From: Natronospirillum sp965602035
Lineage (GTDB): Bacteria; Pseudomonadota; Gammaproteobacteria; Pseudomonadales; Natronospirillaceae
Direction: 5' to 3'
Length of the DNA stretch: 64,000 nt
Assembly (NCBI GenBank): GCA_965602035.1
Contig: OZ271919.1
Coordinates: forward strand, 2,976,001-3,040,000
Positions 34,086-43,053 of this stretch are shown piece after piece. The notes below the pieces were generated by a model. It searched no databases. It had not been told where the DNA came from and was given only the letters and a program-made list of their open reading frames with translations. The position numbers were made by a program, and so were the translations under genes. Within the stretch, counting starts at the first letter, position 1. Each line of letters begins with the position of its first letter.

Positions 34086-35972
34086 TCATGGTCGTTCGCG
34101 CTCCGGGAGTAGGTTGAGCTGGTGACCAATCGGAATGGAGCCATTCTGGCGTATCAGCAGCCGGGGGTCACTGATCGGCCGTTCAATGCGCTGAAACAGG
34201 TGTCTGTTGATCGGGCCCACTGTAAGGAATTCGGCCGTGCGCGGGTCGGCTGCGGCCGGTGTCTCAAGCCATATGGGCGGAGCGCCATCCGGGGTTTCCG
34301 GGCTCGGCAGCGTGAGCCGGAACAACCCGCTGAGCGCCGGGAAACGGGTTACAAGCGGATGGTCGCCGGCACGGCTCAGGGCAGAGGCTGTTTCGGGGAC
34401 GTCTCTCACCGTGGCAGTCGCCAGAGCCGTCCAGCTTGACTGCCCGGCGGGAAGCCAACCGTCAGGCTGCAGGGCCAGAAGCGCGCGCGCCGGCCATTCC
34501 AGTGCCCGGTTGAGCAGTGGCCATGCCTGGCGTACCGGCATCGGGTCGAGCGTCGACAGCGCTGGGCCGAACAGCACTTCCAGTGTCGCATGGCGAAAGG
34601 CGCGCACCGATTCAAAGCCAACGTCGTCGCCACCTGACTCCTGCCACTCGCCTTGCCAGTAAGCCCAGTCGATGGCCGCGTAGTCGTCACGTGCGCGCAG
34701 GGGCTGCCAGTTTTCGTCTCCCGTCTCGAACTCTGAGCCGATAAGCACAGCATCCGGAGCCCCATTGCCATAAGTTAGCATTGTCCGGCGCGGCCCCAGG
34801 TCCGCGTAGAGCCAGGGCGCCAGACTTGCGGGCAGGTCGGCTGCTTCGGTGTCCGCTCGCCGCGTGCCCGCAACACCGGACAGGTTGGCTCCCCGTATCA
34901 CGACAGGCCCCCAGCGGGTTGTCTGCACCGTCGCTGATTGCGCTTGCTGGCCACGTACGGGCATCGCGATCCGGGTCTCCGTCACCGGCTCGGCATCGGC
35001 TGCCGAGGCGGTGTCGTTCGCCACATTGACCCATCGAAGCGGCTGGCTCGGATCGCCGGACGGCAGGCTGTGCCAGGTTAACTCGCCATTGGAACCCGCA
35101 AAGAGCGCCGGTGTGCCCAGCATCACAACGCCGGCAATGGCAGCCGCCCCCTGCTGTTGCCAGCGTGCCGGGTACCATGGCCAGGGAAAATCGGTGTGGC
35201 CGGTCCACCGTGCCACATCGTTCACATCGGGCATCAACTGTAGCCCGGCAGCCGGCAGGGTGCGGGTAGAGACACCGAGGCTGCCAGTCTCCTCCAGGGG
35301 CAGCGGTATATCGTCGGCGCTGGCAGGCGACGGCTGGCCGGGGGAAAACAGGAAGGTGCGGAGTGCATCCGGCCAGCGGCCGGCAGCCCGTTCCAGCGCG
35401 GCCAAGGCCCAGGCAGGACGGTCCATACGGTGTCGAAGCCCGGCCAGTACCAGCAGCGAATCGTTGATGGTCCAGCGGCGTGGCTCGGCCCTGAGCAACA
35501 GATATTCCAGCGGCGCGTGCGCCATCTGGTCCAACGCCGCATTGACACCCCGGGCAAAGGCTGACAACTGTTCCCGTGCCTCCGGCGAGAGCTCGGTTAC
35601 CTGCCGATCCGTTGCTCCCTGCAGGTCGAGCGGTATGGTCAGGCGGTCGCTGGCCAGTCCGCCGGGCCCGATCAGTTCGGCCAGCTCACCGCTGGCCTGG
35701 CGACGCAGCACGTCCATGGCAAAAAACTGGTCCTGGGCCTGGCTGAAACCCAGTGCAAACGCAATATCGCTGGCCTGATTTGCCCGGATATCCGGCACGC
35801 CATTTTCCGTGCGCAGAATTTCGACGCGGTCGCGAAGACCCGGTACAATCAGGCGGCCCTGCCACTGTGGTGCACTGCCCTGCAGGTAATAGAATGCGGT
35901 CATCGCTACCGTCGAAACCACGACCAGAAGCAGCACTGTGGCAAGGCGCAGGTAATGGAACAACCGGTGCAT
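34086..35972 (-). CDS. Degenerate penicillin acylase-family (Ntn hydrolase) protein
   Basis: About 628 residues from the ATG at 35972; the frame is open to 36050. A membrane anchor or signal (about 8-28) is followed by the alpha-subunit-like block RTENGVPDIRANQASDIAFALGFSQAQDQFFAMDVLRRQASGELAE. The acylase middle and end are recognisable (PALFAGSNGELTWHS). The segment that should hold the autoprocessing site and the SNAW...LLANDPHL motif is replaced by ETGSLGVSTRTLPAAGL, and the protein is 100-150 residues shorter than usual. A Ser remains, but maturation and activity are doubtful. It is divergent from parC. Confidence 0.78.
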   Translation of the reverse strand: MHRLFHYLRLATVLLLVVVSTVAMTAFYYLQGSAPQWQGRLIVPGLRDRVEILRTENGVPDIRANQASDIAFALGFSQAQDQFFAMDVLRRQASGELAELIGPGGLASDRLTIPLDLQGATDRQVTELSPEAREQLSAFARGVNAALDQMAHAPLEYLLLRAEPRRWTINDSLLVLAGLRHRMDRPAWALAALERAAGRWPDALRTFLFSPGQPSPASADDIPLPLEETGSLGVSTRTLPAAGLQLMPDVNDVARWTGHTDFPWPWYPARWQQQGAAAIAGVVMLGTPALFAGSNGELTWHSLPSGDPSQPLRWVNVANDTASAADAEPVTETRIAMPVRGQQAQSATVQTTRWGPVVIRGANLSGVAGTRRADTEAADLPASLAPWLYADLGPRRTMLTYGNGAPDAVLIGSEFETGDENWQPLRARDDYAAIDWAYWQGEWQESGGDDVGFESVRAFRHATLEVLFGPALSTLDPMPVRQAWPLLNRALEWPARALLALQPDGWLPAGQSSWTALATATVRDVPETASALSRAGDHPLVTRFPALSGLFRLTLPSPETPDGAPPIWLETPAAADPRTAEFLTVGPINRHLFQRIERPISDPRLLIRQNGSIPIGHQLNLLPERERP

Positions 35973-36059
35973 AGACGTGCTCTGCATTAGAACTGACGCA
36001 GAGTAACTGCAAACTGTCCGGCCTGACAACTGACTGAGCATGAATTCCACGGATTCGAA

Positions 36060-38309
36060 ATGACTGAAACGACACTGGACCAGGACGGCGTTGAACGCCT
36101 GTCACTCGCCCGATTTACCGAAAAAGCGTATCTCGACTATTCGATGTACGTCATTCTCGACCGAGCCCTGCCCCATATCGGCGACGGGCTGAAACCGGTG
36201 CAGCGTCGTATTATCTACGCCATGAGTGAGCTCGGGCTGCGCAGTGTGTCGAAATACAAGAAGTCTGCGCGGACGGTGGGCGACGTGCTGGGGAAGTACC
36301 ACCCGCATGGCGACAGTGCCTGTTACGAGGCCATGGTACTCATGGCACAGCCGTTCTCTTATCGGTATCCACTCGTTGATGGCCAGGGCAACTGGGGCTC
36401 CCCCGATGACCCCAAGTCGTTTGCTGCCATGCGTTACACCGAGTCCCGGCTTGCCGCCTTCAGTGATGTGCTGCTCGGTGAGCTGGGTCAGGGCACCGTC
36501 GACTGGGTACCCAACTTCGATGGCACGATGAACGAGCCGGAACTGCTGCCCGCAAGGGTACCGCATGTTCTGCTCAACGGGACAACCGGTATCGCTGTCG
36601 GTATGGCCACGGATGTGCCGCCGCACAACCTGCGCGAAGTTGTGTCTGCCTGTATTGCACTTATCGACAACCCGGACAGCACCGTGGCCGATGTGATGCA
36701 GCATGTCCGCGGGCCGGATTATCCGACCGGTGCCGAGATCATCACGCCACGCGATGAACTGGCCCAGCTCTACCAGACGGGCCGGGGAAGTATCCGGTGC
36801 CGCGCTGTCTATGAAATGGAGCAGGGCGACATAGTGGTAACGGAGCTCCCGTTTCAGGCCTCTCCCAGCCGCATCCTGGCGCAGATTGCGCAGCAGATGC
36901 AGGCGCGCAAGCTGCCCATGGTGACAGACCTGCGCGACGAATCCGACCATGAAAACCCGACCCGCCTGGTCATCACGCCGCGTTCCAACCGGGTGGATGT
37001 GGCCGGTTTGATGCAGCACCTGTTTGCGACCACTGATCTGGAAAAGAGTTACCGGGTAAACCTCAACATGATCGGGCTGGATGGACGCCCCGGTGTACGC
37101 AGCCTGCCGGATATTCTGCGTGAATGGCTGAAGTTCCGGCGGGACACCGTAACGCGTCGGCTGCGCCATCGACTGCAGAAAGTCACAGATCGCCTGCATA
37201 TTCTCGACGGCCTGCTGATTGCCTACCTGAATATCGATGAAGTCATTGCCGTCATTCGCGAGGCGGATGAACCCAAACCCGAGTTAATGCAGCGGTTCGG
37301 GCTAACAGACACCCAGGCAGAGGCTATTCTGGAACTGCGCCTGCGCCACCTCGCCCGCCTTGAAGAAATGAAGATCCGGGGCGAGCAGAAGGAACTCGAA
37401 GAGGAGCGTCAGCGGATCGAGAAGCTGCTCGGCTCCGACCAGCGCCTGAAGCAGTTGCTCAAGAAGGAACTGCTCGAAGACGCCGAAAAGTACGGTGATG
37501 ATCGCCGCAGTCCGCTGGTGGTGCGCCATGAGGCGAGCGCCTTCAGTGAGACGGATCTGATGCCGAACGAGCCGGTGACGGTGGTAGTGTCAGAGAAAGG
37601 CTGGATTCGCAGCGGCAAGGGCCACGATCTGGATCCGGCGTCATTGAACTACAAGGCCGGCGACGCCTTTGCCCTGGCGGCCCGCGGCCGGTCCAACCAG
37701 AGTGTGGCCCTGATCGACCATACCGGCCGCGCGTACTCGGTTGCTGCGCATACTCTGCCCAGTGCGCGCAGTCAGGGCGAACCACTCAGCGGGCGGCTCA
37801 ACCTGCCGGCCGGTGTGCGCTTTCGCGGACTGCTGCTGGAGGAGCCGGAGAGCACGCTCGTTCTGGGCTCGAACGGTGGCTATGGCTTTGTCACAAGCGC
37901 GCAGGCGCTGGCCGGCAAGAACCGCAACGGGAAGTCGGTGTTGACCCTGCCGAAAGGGTCAGACGTGTTGCCACCGCTGGTGGTTGGCGACGCGTCGCAT
38001 GACCAGATTGCTCTGGTGACATCCGCAGGCCGTATGCTGGTTTTCCCGGTGCGGGATCTGCCCGAACTCGCTAAGGGCAAGGGCAACAAAATGATCAATA
38101 TTCCGGCAGCCCGCGCGGCCAGCCAGGAAGAAACCGTGGTTGCATGGACAACCCTGGCGCCTGAGGCTACGCTCAGAGTGCAGGCCGGCAAGCGCAGCCT
38201 CACGCTGCCGCCGGTCGAGCTGGCCCGTTATCTGGGCGAAAGGGGCCGTCGGGGAACCATGCTGCCGCGTGGCTTCCAACGGGTAGACTCGTTGACCGTT
38301 GACCGTTGA
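36060..38309 (+). CDS. parC: DNA topoisomerase IV subunit A
   Basis: Breakage-reunion subunit that decatenates replicated chromosomes with ParE. The 749 residues have the catalytic Tyr126 in AAMRYTES. The quinolone-determining region GKYHPHGDSACYEAM keeps Ser86 and Glu90, the wild-type susceptible residues. The C-terminal beta-pinwheel follows from about residue 500. The stop codon lies inside a 7-bp tandem repeat. parE is not in the window. Confidence 0.97.
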   Translation: MTETTLDQDGVERLSLARFTEKAYLDYSMYVILDRALPHIGDGLKPVQRRIIYAMSELGLRSVSKYKKSARTVGDVLGKYHPHGDSACYEAMVLMAQPFSYRYPLVDGQGNWGSPDDPKSFAAMRYTESRLAAFSDVLLGELGQGTVDWVPNFDGTMNEPELLPARVPHVLLNGTTGIAVGMATDVPPHNLREVVSACIALIDNPDSTVADVMQHVRGPDYPTGAEIITPRDELAQLYQTGRGSIRCRAVYEMEQGDIVVTELPFQASPSRILAQIAQQMQARKLPMVTDLRDESDHENPTRLVITPRSNRVDVAGLMQHLFATTDLEKSYRVNLNMIGLDGRPGVRSLPDILREWLKFRRDTVTRRLRHRLQKVTDRLHILDGLLIAYLNIDEVIAVIREADEPKPELMQRFGLTDTQAEAILELRLRHLARLEEMKIRGEQKELEEERQRIEKLLGSDQRLKQLLKKELLEDAEKYGDDRRSPLVVRHEASAFSETDLMPNEPVTVVVSEKGWIRSGKGHDLDPASLNYKAGDAFALAARGRSNQSVALIDHTGRAYSVAAHTLPSARSQGEPLSGRLNLPAGVRFRGLLLEEPESTLVLGSNGGYGFVTSAQALAGKNRNGKSVLTLPKGSDVLPPLVVGDASHDQIALVTSAGRMLVFPVRDLPELAKGKGNKMINIPAARAASQEETVVAWTTLAPEATLRVQAGKRSLTLPPVELARYLGERGRRGTMLPRGFQRVDSLTVDR

Positions 38310-38318
38310 CCGTTGACC
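38291..38318 (+). repeat. Four tandem copies of GTTGACC across the parC stop codon
   Basis: GTTGACC repeats perfectly four times from 38291 to 38318 and a partial fifth (GT) follows. parC enters it in the frame TTG ACC GTT GAC CGT TGA and stops at 38307-38309, so gain of units would not change the protein. Confidence 0.9.
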
Positions 38319-38356
38319 GTCAAATGGTTGCGACAGTTGGAAGACCGGAGATAGCT

Positions 38357-38626
38357 ATGGGTACCAAAGCCGATATAAGCAATTATTACGAAGATCTGGT
38401 CGTCGACACCCTGGTCAGCCGTCATGCGCAGGCCGGGCTGACACGTGATGAGTTCGATGATGCCGCCTGCCTTGCGCTGAACCACCTGCCGGCGCGCTAT
38501 TACCGCCACTCCGTGGATATGGCATTTTTCCTGACCGGCAGCGAGCGCGAGCGGATGCAGCAGCGTGTTATTGAAGCGGTGGACGGAGCCGTCGAGCGAA
38601 TTACCAGTAATCGCGGACAGCGGTGA
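38357..38626 (+). CDS. ComFB-family protein (possible cyclic-dinucleotide receptor)
   Basis: 89 residues from the ATG at 38357, with GGAG upstream. It matches the late-competence ComFB pattern: ISNYYEDLVVDTLVS near the start and ACLALNHLPARYYRH in the middle. ComFB proteins have been reported to bind cyclic dinucleotides. The two c-di-GMP enzymes elsewhere in the window make that role reasonable here, but this is inference. It is convergent with glgX. Confidence 0.75.
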   Translation: MGTKADISNYYEDLVVDTLVSRHAQAGLTRDEFDDAACLALNHLPARYYRHSVDMAFFLTGSERERMQQRVIEAVDGAVERITSNRGQR

Positions 38627-38636
38627 AACAGATCAG

Positions 38637-38654
38637 TGGGGAATTACTTCCCCA
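38637..38654. repeat. Short perfect stem-loop at the convergent comFB/glgX ends
   Basis: TGGGGAA (38637-38643), loop TTAC, TTCCCCA (38648-38654). It overlaps the glgX stop. No T-run, so termination is only possible, not shown. Confidence 0.4.
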
Positions 38655-40764
38655 GCAATATCTGGCTTCGGGCCGGCAGAGTGATTTCCCGGGCAGAAAC
38701 GGTCTGTCGGTCCGGCTCGCCGGTCACCTGATTCGTGTCCAACAGGCAGTTCCAGCGGTTGATGCCCAGTGCCGGAAGCTGGTAACGAACTGATTCCGTA
38801 CCCGCATTGATCAACCACAGGAAATATTCATCGCAATCGTTCAGGTCGGTTTCCAGGTTGCGCACTGCAGGTGACAGCAGCAGGCCGATCACCTGATTTT
38901 CCGTGTTGTGCCAGTCCGCAATGCTCATCCGGTGACCGGAGCGGTTGAACCAGTGCACCGCATCGCTTTGTGCCGGTCCCTCAGTCAGCTCGTCATTCGA
39001 GAACACCAGGTCGTGGAACAGCGTCGACGATGCACGTAAGCGCGTCAGGCGCTGGATGAACAGATACAGATCGTTGTTCTTGGAGGACCAGTCGAACCAA
39101 CTCAGCGCATTGTCCTGGCAATAGGCGTTGTTATTACCCTGCTGGGTGCGGCCCAGCTCATCGCCGCCAAGCAGATGTACAGCACCCTGAGAGAGCAACA
39201 GCGTGGTCAGCATGTTGCGTTTCTGGCGGTCACGCACAGCGAGTATTGCCGGATCGGAAACGGGGCCCTCGGCACCATAGTTGGCACTCAGGTTATGACC
39301 GTGACCATCCTGGTTGTTCTCCAGGTTCGCGTCATTGTGCCTTCGCTCATAGGAGACAAGGTCTTCAAGCGTGAACCCGTCATGATAGGTAACGTAGTTC
39401 AGGCTGGTCGAAAACGCGCGGTCGCCTTTCTGCAGAAGATCACGGGACCCCATCATGCGGGTACAGAAATCCGGCAAAAGCCCCGCATCGCCGCGCCAGA
39501 AACCGCGGACCGTATCCCGGAAACGGTCATTACACTCGTACCAGGTATCGGGGAAGTGACCCAGTTGGTAGCCGCCCGGGCCGATATCCCAGGGTTCGGC
39601 AATCAGTTTCACGCGACTCAGGGCAGGGTCCTGGGCAACCGCCTTGAAAAAGGCAGCCTGAGTGCGGAACGCATTGTGCTCACGCCCCAGTGTGGCGGCC
39701 AGATCAAACCGGAAGCCATCAATGTGGTAATGTTCTGTCCAATAGCGCAGGCTGTCCATGATCAGCGTCAGCATCGACAGAGACTCGATGTTCACTGTGT
39801 TGCCGCACCCGGTGTCATTGATGAAATCCGAACCATCGGTCCCGAACCGGTAGCTCTCTGACGCGGTGAGGCCTTTGAGACTGAGCGTTGTGCCTCGCGC
39901 GTCTGCCTCTGCCGTGTGGTTGTAGACCACATCCAGAATCACTTCGATCCCCGCTTTGTGCAGCGCTCTGACCAGTGTCTTGAGCTCGTTCACGGAATCA
40001 CGGTACGCGTAGCGCGGGTCCGGCGCGAACCAGCTGGCGCTGTTGTAGCCCCAGTAGTTGGTCAGTGCCAGGTCGCACAGTCTGGGCTCAGGCATAATGG
40101 CGTGCACCGGCATCAGTTGCACGGCGGTTACGCCCAATGCCTGCAGGTGGTTGATAATCGACGGGTGTGCCATCCCGAGATAGGTGCCCTGATGAGCTTC
40201 CGGGACGTCCGGGTGCTGTCGTGTCAGGCCTTTGACGTGCGCCTCGTAGATCACCGTCTGTTGCCACGGGGTCTCCGGCCGCTGGTCGCCCTGCCAGTCA
40301 AAATCGCTCGGGTCAACGACGACCCCTTTGGGGATGGCCCTGCTGCTGTCGTGGTTGTCCGGTGTCGGGACCAGGGGCTCGCGCTCCGGCTCGGCGAGCG
40401 TTCGCAGACTCGGGTGGTATTCACAGGGGCGCGACAGGGCCAGAGCGTAGGGATCGATCAGCAGCTTGTGTGCATTGAAATACAGGCCCTCATGCGGCGC
40501 GAACGGGCCGTCAGCCCGCAACCCGTAGAGCTGTCCCGCGCGCACGTCCGGAACGCGGACATGCCAGGTATGTCCGGTCCGGCTGGCCATGGACACCTGC
40601 CGGGTTTCCCGCTCCTGTTCATCGAACAGGCACAGGGTAACGGCTGTGGCACCGGGGCTGTAGACCGCGAAGTTGCAGCCGGAATCGTCGAGAGTGGCTC
40701 CCAGGGGGAACGGTCGACCGGATTCCAGCGGTGAAACGGCATGCAACGTGGTCTGTACACTCAC
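38644..40764 (-). CDS. glgX: Glycogen debranching enzyme GlgX
   Basis: An isoamylase-type GH13 enzyme that cleaves alpha-1,6 branches of glycogen limit dextrin. The 706 residues have an N-terminal CBM48 (PLGATLDDSGCNFAVYSPGATAVTLCLFDE). The catalytic barrel follows with VILDVVYNHTAE, the nucleophile region DGFRFDLAATLGRE, the acid KLIAEPWD and YVTYHDGFTLEDLVSY. It starts six bases after glgB, forming a glgB-glgX pair. Confidence 0.95.
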   Translation of the reverse strand: MSVQTTLHAVSPLESGRPFPLGATLDDSGCNFAVYSPGATAVTLCLFDEQERETRQVSMASRTGHTWHVRVPDVRAGQLYGLRADGPFAPHEGLYFNAHKLLIDPYALALSRPCEYHPSLRTLAEPEREPLVPTPDNHDSSRAIPKGVVVDPSDFDWQGDQRPETPWQQTVIYEAHVKGLTRQHPDVPEAHQGTYLGMAHPSIINHLQALGVTAVQLMPVHAIMPEPRLCDLALTNYWGYNSASWFAPDPRYAYRDSVNELKTLVRALHKAGIEVILDVVYNHTAEADARGTTLSLKGLTASESYRFGTDGSDFINDTGCGNTVNIESLSMLTLIMDSLRYWTEHYHIDGFRFDLAATLGREHNAFRTQAAFFKAVAQDPALSRVKLIAEPWDIGPGGYQLGHFPDTWYECNDRFRDTVRGFWRGDAGLLPDFCTRMMGSRDLLQKGDRAFSTSLNYVTYHDGFTLEDLVSYERRHNDANLENNQDGHGHNLSANYGAEGPVSDPAILAVRDRQKRNMLTTLLLSQGAVHLLGGDELGRTQQGNNNAYCQDNALSWFDWSSKNNDLYLFIQRLTRLRASSTLFHDLVFSNDELTEGPAQSDAVHWFNRSGHRMSIADWHNTENQVIGLLLSPAVRNLETDLNDCDEYFLWLINAGTESVRYQLPALGINRWNCLLDTNQVTGEPDRQTVSAREITLPARSQILLGK

Positions 40765-40770
40765 CAGTAA

Positions 40771-42942
40771 TTATCGCCTTGGTTTCAGTATCAGGGTGGC
40801 CAGAGGCGGCAGCTGGAGGGTTAACCTCGCGGGCTGGCCGTCGAGTGGCTCGTCAGTCGCCTCCAGCGAGGGCTGTACCGGGTAATCGCTACCCCAGAAC
40901 TCCGCCGAGTCCGTGTTCAGCAAAAGGTCATAAGCCCCGCTGACCGGCGCACCGATCTGGTAATGCTCGTGCGGTGTCGGGGTGAAATTCGAGACCACCA
41001 CCAGCAACTCGGTGCGGTCGAGACTGAACCGGCAGAAACTGATCACACTGGAAGCCGCGTCCTCGTGGTTGATCCAGCGGAACCCCGCTTCCTCATTGTC
41101 GAGCTCATATAACGCCGGCTCGCTACAATACAGCGCATTCAGCCGCTTTACCAGCGTCTGGCATCCCTTGTGCCGGTCGTAATCCAGCAGCCACCAGTCG
41201 AGCGGGGCCTGATGCGTCCACTCGCGCGTGGCGCCGAATTCGTTACCCATGAAATTCAGTTTCTTGCCCGGGTGGGTAAACATGAAGCCATAGTAGTTAC
41301 GCAGGTTCGCCATCTGCTGCCATTCATCACCCGGCATGCGGTCCAGAATGGTGCCCTTGCCGTGCACCACCTCATCGTGTGAAAGAGGCAGAATAAAGTT
41401 CTCGTTGAACGCGTAAATCATGCTGAAGGTCAGATCCCCATGGTGGTACTGGCGATAGATCGGATCCTTCCCGACGTATTCAAGCGTGTCATGCATCCAC
41501 CCCATGTTCCATTTGAAGCCGAAGCCGAGACCGCCCATCCAGGTAGGCCGGGATACACCCGGGAACGATGTGGACTCTTCTGCCACGGTAAAGCGGTCGG
41601 GGAACTGTCCGTATACGGTTTCATTAAAGCGCTTGATGAACGCAATGGCCTCGTAGTTCTCGTTGCCTCCGTCGACATTGGGCACCCAGTCGTCACCCTC
41701 CCGGGAGTAGTCGAGGTAGAGCATGGAGGCTACGGCATCCACGCGGATGCCGTCCACATGGTAGAGGTCGAGCCAGGCCATGGCGCTGGAGATAAGAAAG
41801 TCAGTGACGGTACTGCGCCCGTAGTCGTAGATGTAGGAATTCCAGTCCGGGTGCCAGCCTTTGCGCGGGTCCTCGTATTCATACAGCGGCGTACCGTCAA
41901 AGCGCGCGAGGCCGTGGCTGTCTTCCGGGAAATGAGCGGGTACCCAGTCCACGATCACCCCCAGCCCCGCCTGATGGCACTGGTCGACGAAATATTTGAA
42001 ATCGTCCGGAGTACCAAAGCGGCTGGTCGGTGCAAACAGGCCGACTGGCTGATAACCCCAGGAACCATCGAACGGGTACTCACTGACCGGCAGCAGTTCC
42101 ACGTGGGTGTAGCTCATTTCCTGCAGATAAGGGATCAGCTCACCGGCGAGCTCACGATAGGTCAGCGGCCGTTCATCGCGCCAGCGCCAGGACCCCACCT
42201 GCATCTCGTAGATGGACATGGACTGGCGTCGCAGTTCCCCCGGATCACGCTCATGCCAGGCCCTGTCCTGCCACTCGTAAGCGGTTTGATCCCATACAAC
42301 TGAATGGAACGAGGGGTACTGGGCATGCCAGAAGCCATACGGGTCCTGCTTGTGGGGCAATGGATCCCCATGCTGGTTTTTCAGCTCAAATTTGTACTGG
42401 GCTCCGGCACTGATGTCTGGTACGAACAGCCGCCAGATACCATCCTGTGCACTCATCATCGGGTGGCGTCGTCCATCCCACTGGTTAAAATCCCCGATGA
42501 CGCTCACGGAGCGCGCATTCGGTGCGTAAACGGCAAAACGCACGCCATCCACCACCTGGCCGTCATTCATGCGCGCGGAGCACAGTTGTGCGCCGAAGTT
42601 GCGGTACAGGGTTTCCGATGTACAGTCGAAGTCGGCAAAGGCTCTGGCCCCGAACTGGAACGCATCGTGCTGCTCAAATGTGTGGCCGTTGTGGGTGACC
42701 TTCAGGCGATAGGTGAACCACTTTTTTCGACGTGTCAGACGAAGCTCAAACAGCCCCCGGTCGTCGACCCGCTTCATCTCACCGAGGTCCCGCCCGCTCC
42801 GTGATTCCAGCAATGACACCGACTCGGCCTCCGGAAACCATGCTCTCACCAGCAAACCGGCTCCGGTGTCGTTCGGATGCATGCCCAGGTGATCAAGCGG
42901 GCGGGCTTCCAGTACCTGACTTAACGCAGTTGCAGTGTCCAT
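40771..42942 (-). CDS. glgB: 1,4-alpha-glucan branching enzyme GlgB
   Basis: Transfers glucan segments to form alpha-1,6 branches. The 723 residues carry N1 and CBM48 modules, then the GH13 barrel with VIVDWVPAHFP, the nucleophile in DGIRVDAVASMLYLDYSR, the acid in VAEESTSFP and LPLSHDEVVHGKG. Normal length. It is divergent from the GH31-derived protein. glgA, glgC and glgP are not in the window. Confidence 0.96.
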   Translation of the reverse strand: MDTATALSQVLEARPLDHLGMHPNDTGAGLLVRAWFPEAESVSLLESRSGRDLGEMKRVDDRGLFELRLTRRKKWFTYRLKVTHNGHTFEQHDAFQFGARAFADFDCTSETLYRNFGAQLCSARMNDGQVVDGVRFAVYAPNARSVSVIGDFNQWDGRRHPMMSAQDGIWRLFVPDISAGAQYKFELKNQHGDPLPHKQDPYGFWHAQYPSFHSVVWDQTAYEWQDRAWHERDPGELRRQSMSIYEMQVGSWRWRDERPLTYRELAGELIPYLQEMSYTHVELLPVSEYPFDGSWGYQPVGLFAPTSRFGTPDDFKYFVDQCHQAGLGVIVDWVPAHFPEDSHGLARFDGTPLYEYEDPRKGWHPDWNSYIYDYGRSTVTDFLISSAMAWLDLYHVDGIRVDAVASMLYLDYSREGDDWVPNVDGGNENYEAIAFIKRFNETVYGQFPDRFTVAEESTSFPGVSRPTWMGGLGFGFKWNMGWMHDTLEYVGKDPIYRQYHHGDLTFSMIYAFNENFILPLSHDEVVHGKGTILDRMPGDEWQQMANLRNYYGFMFTHPGKKLNFMGNEFGATREWTHQAPLDWWLLDYDRHKGCQTLVKRLNALYCSEPALYELDNEEAGFRWINHEDAASSVISFCRFSLDRTELLVVVSNFTPTPHEHYQIGAPVSGAYDLLLNTDSAEFWGSDYPVQPSLEATDEPLDGQPARLTLQLPPLATLILKPRR

Positions 42943-43053
42943 GTGATTATTGTCCTATACGTCGTTTGTGTTGTGTGATGTTATCGTCTGACATTCATGG
43001 TGATCGTGTGTCGACACGACCTGTCGATTCGGACGGCTCAGGGGGAGTGATCT

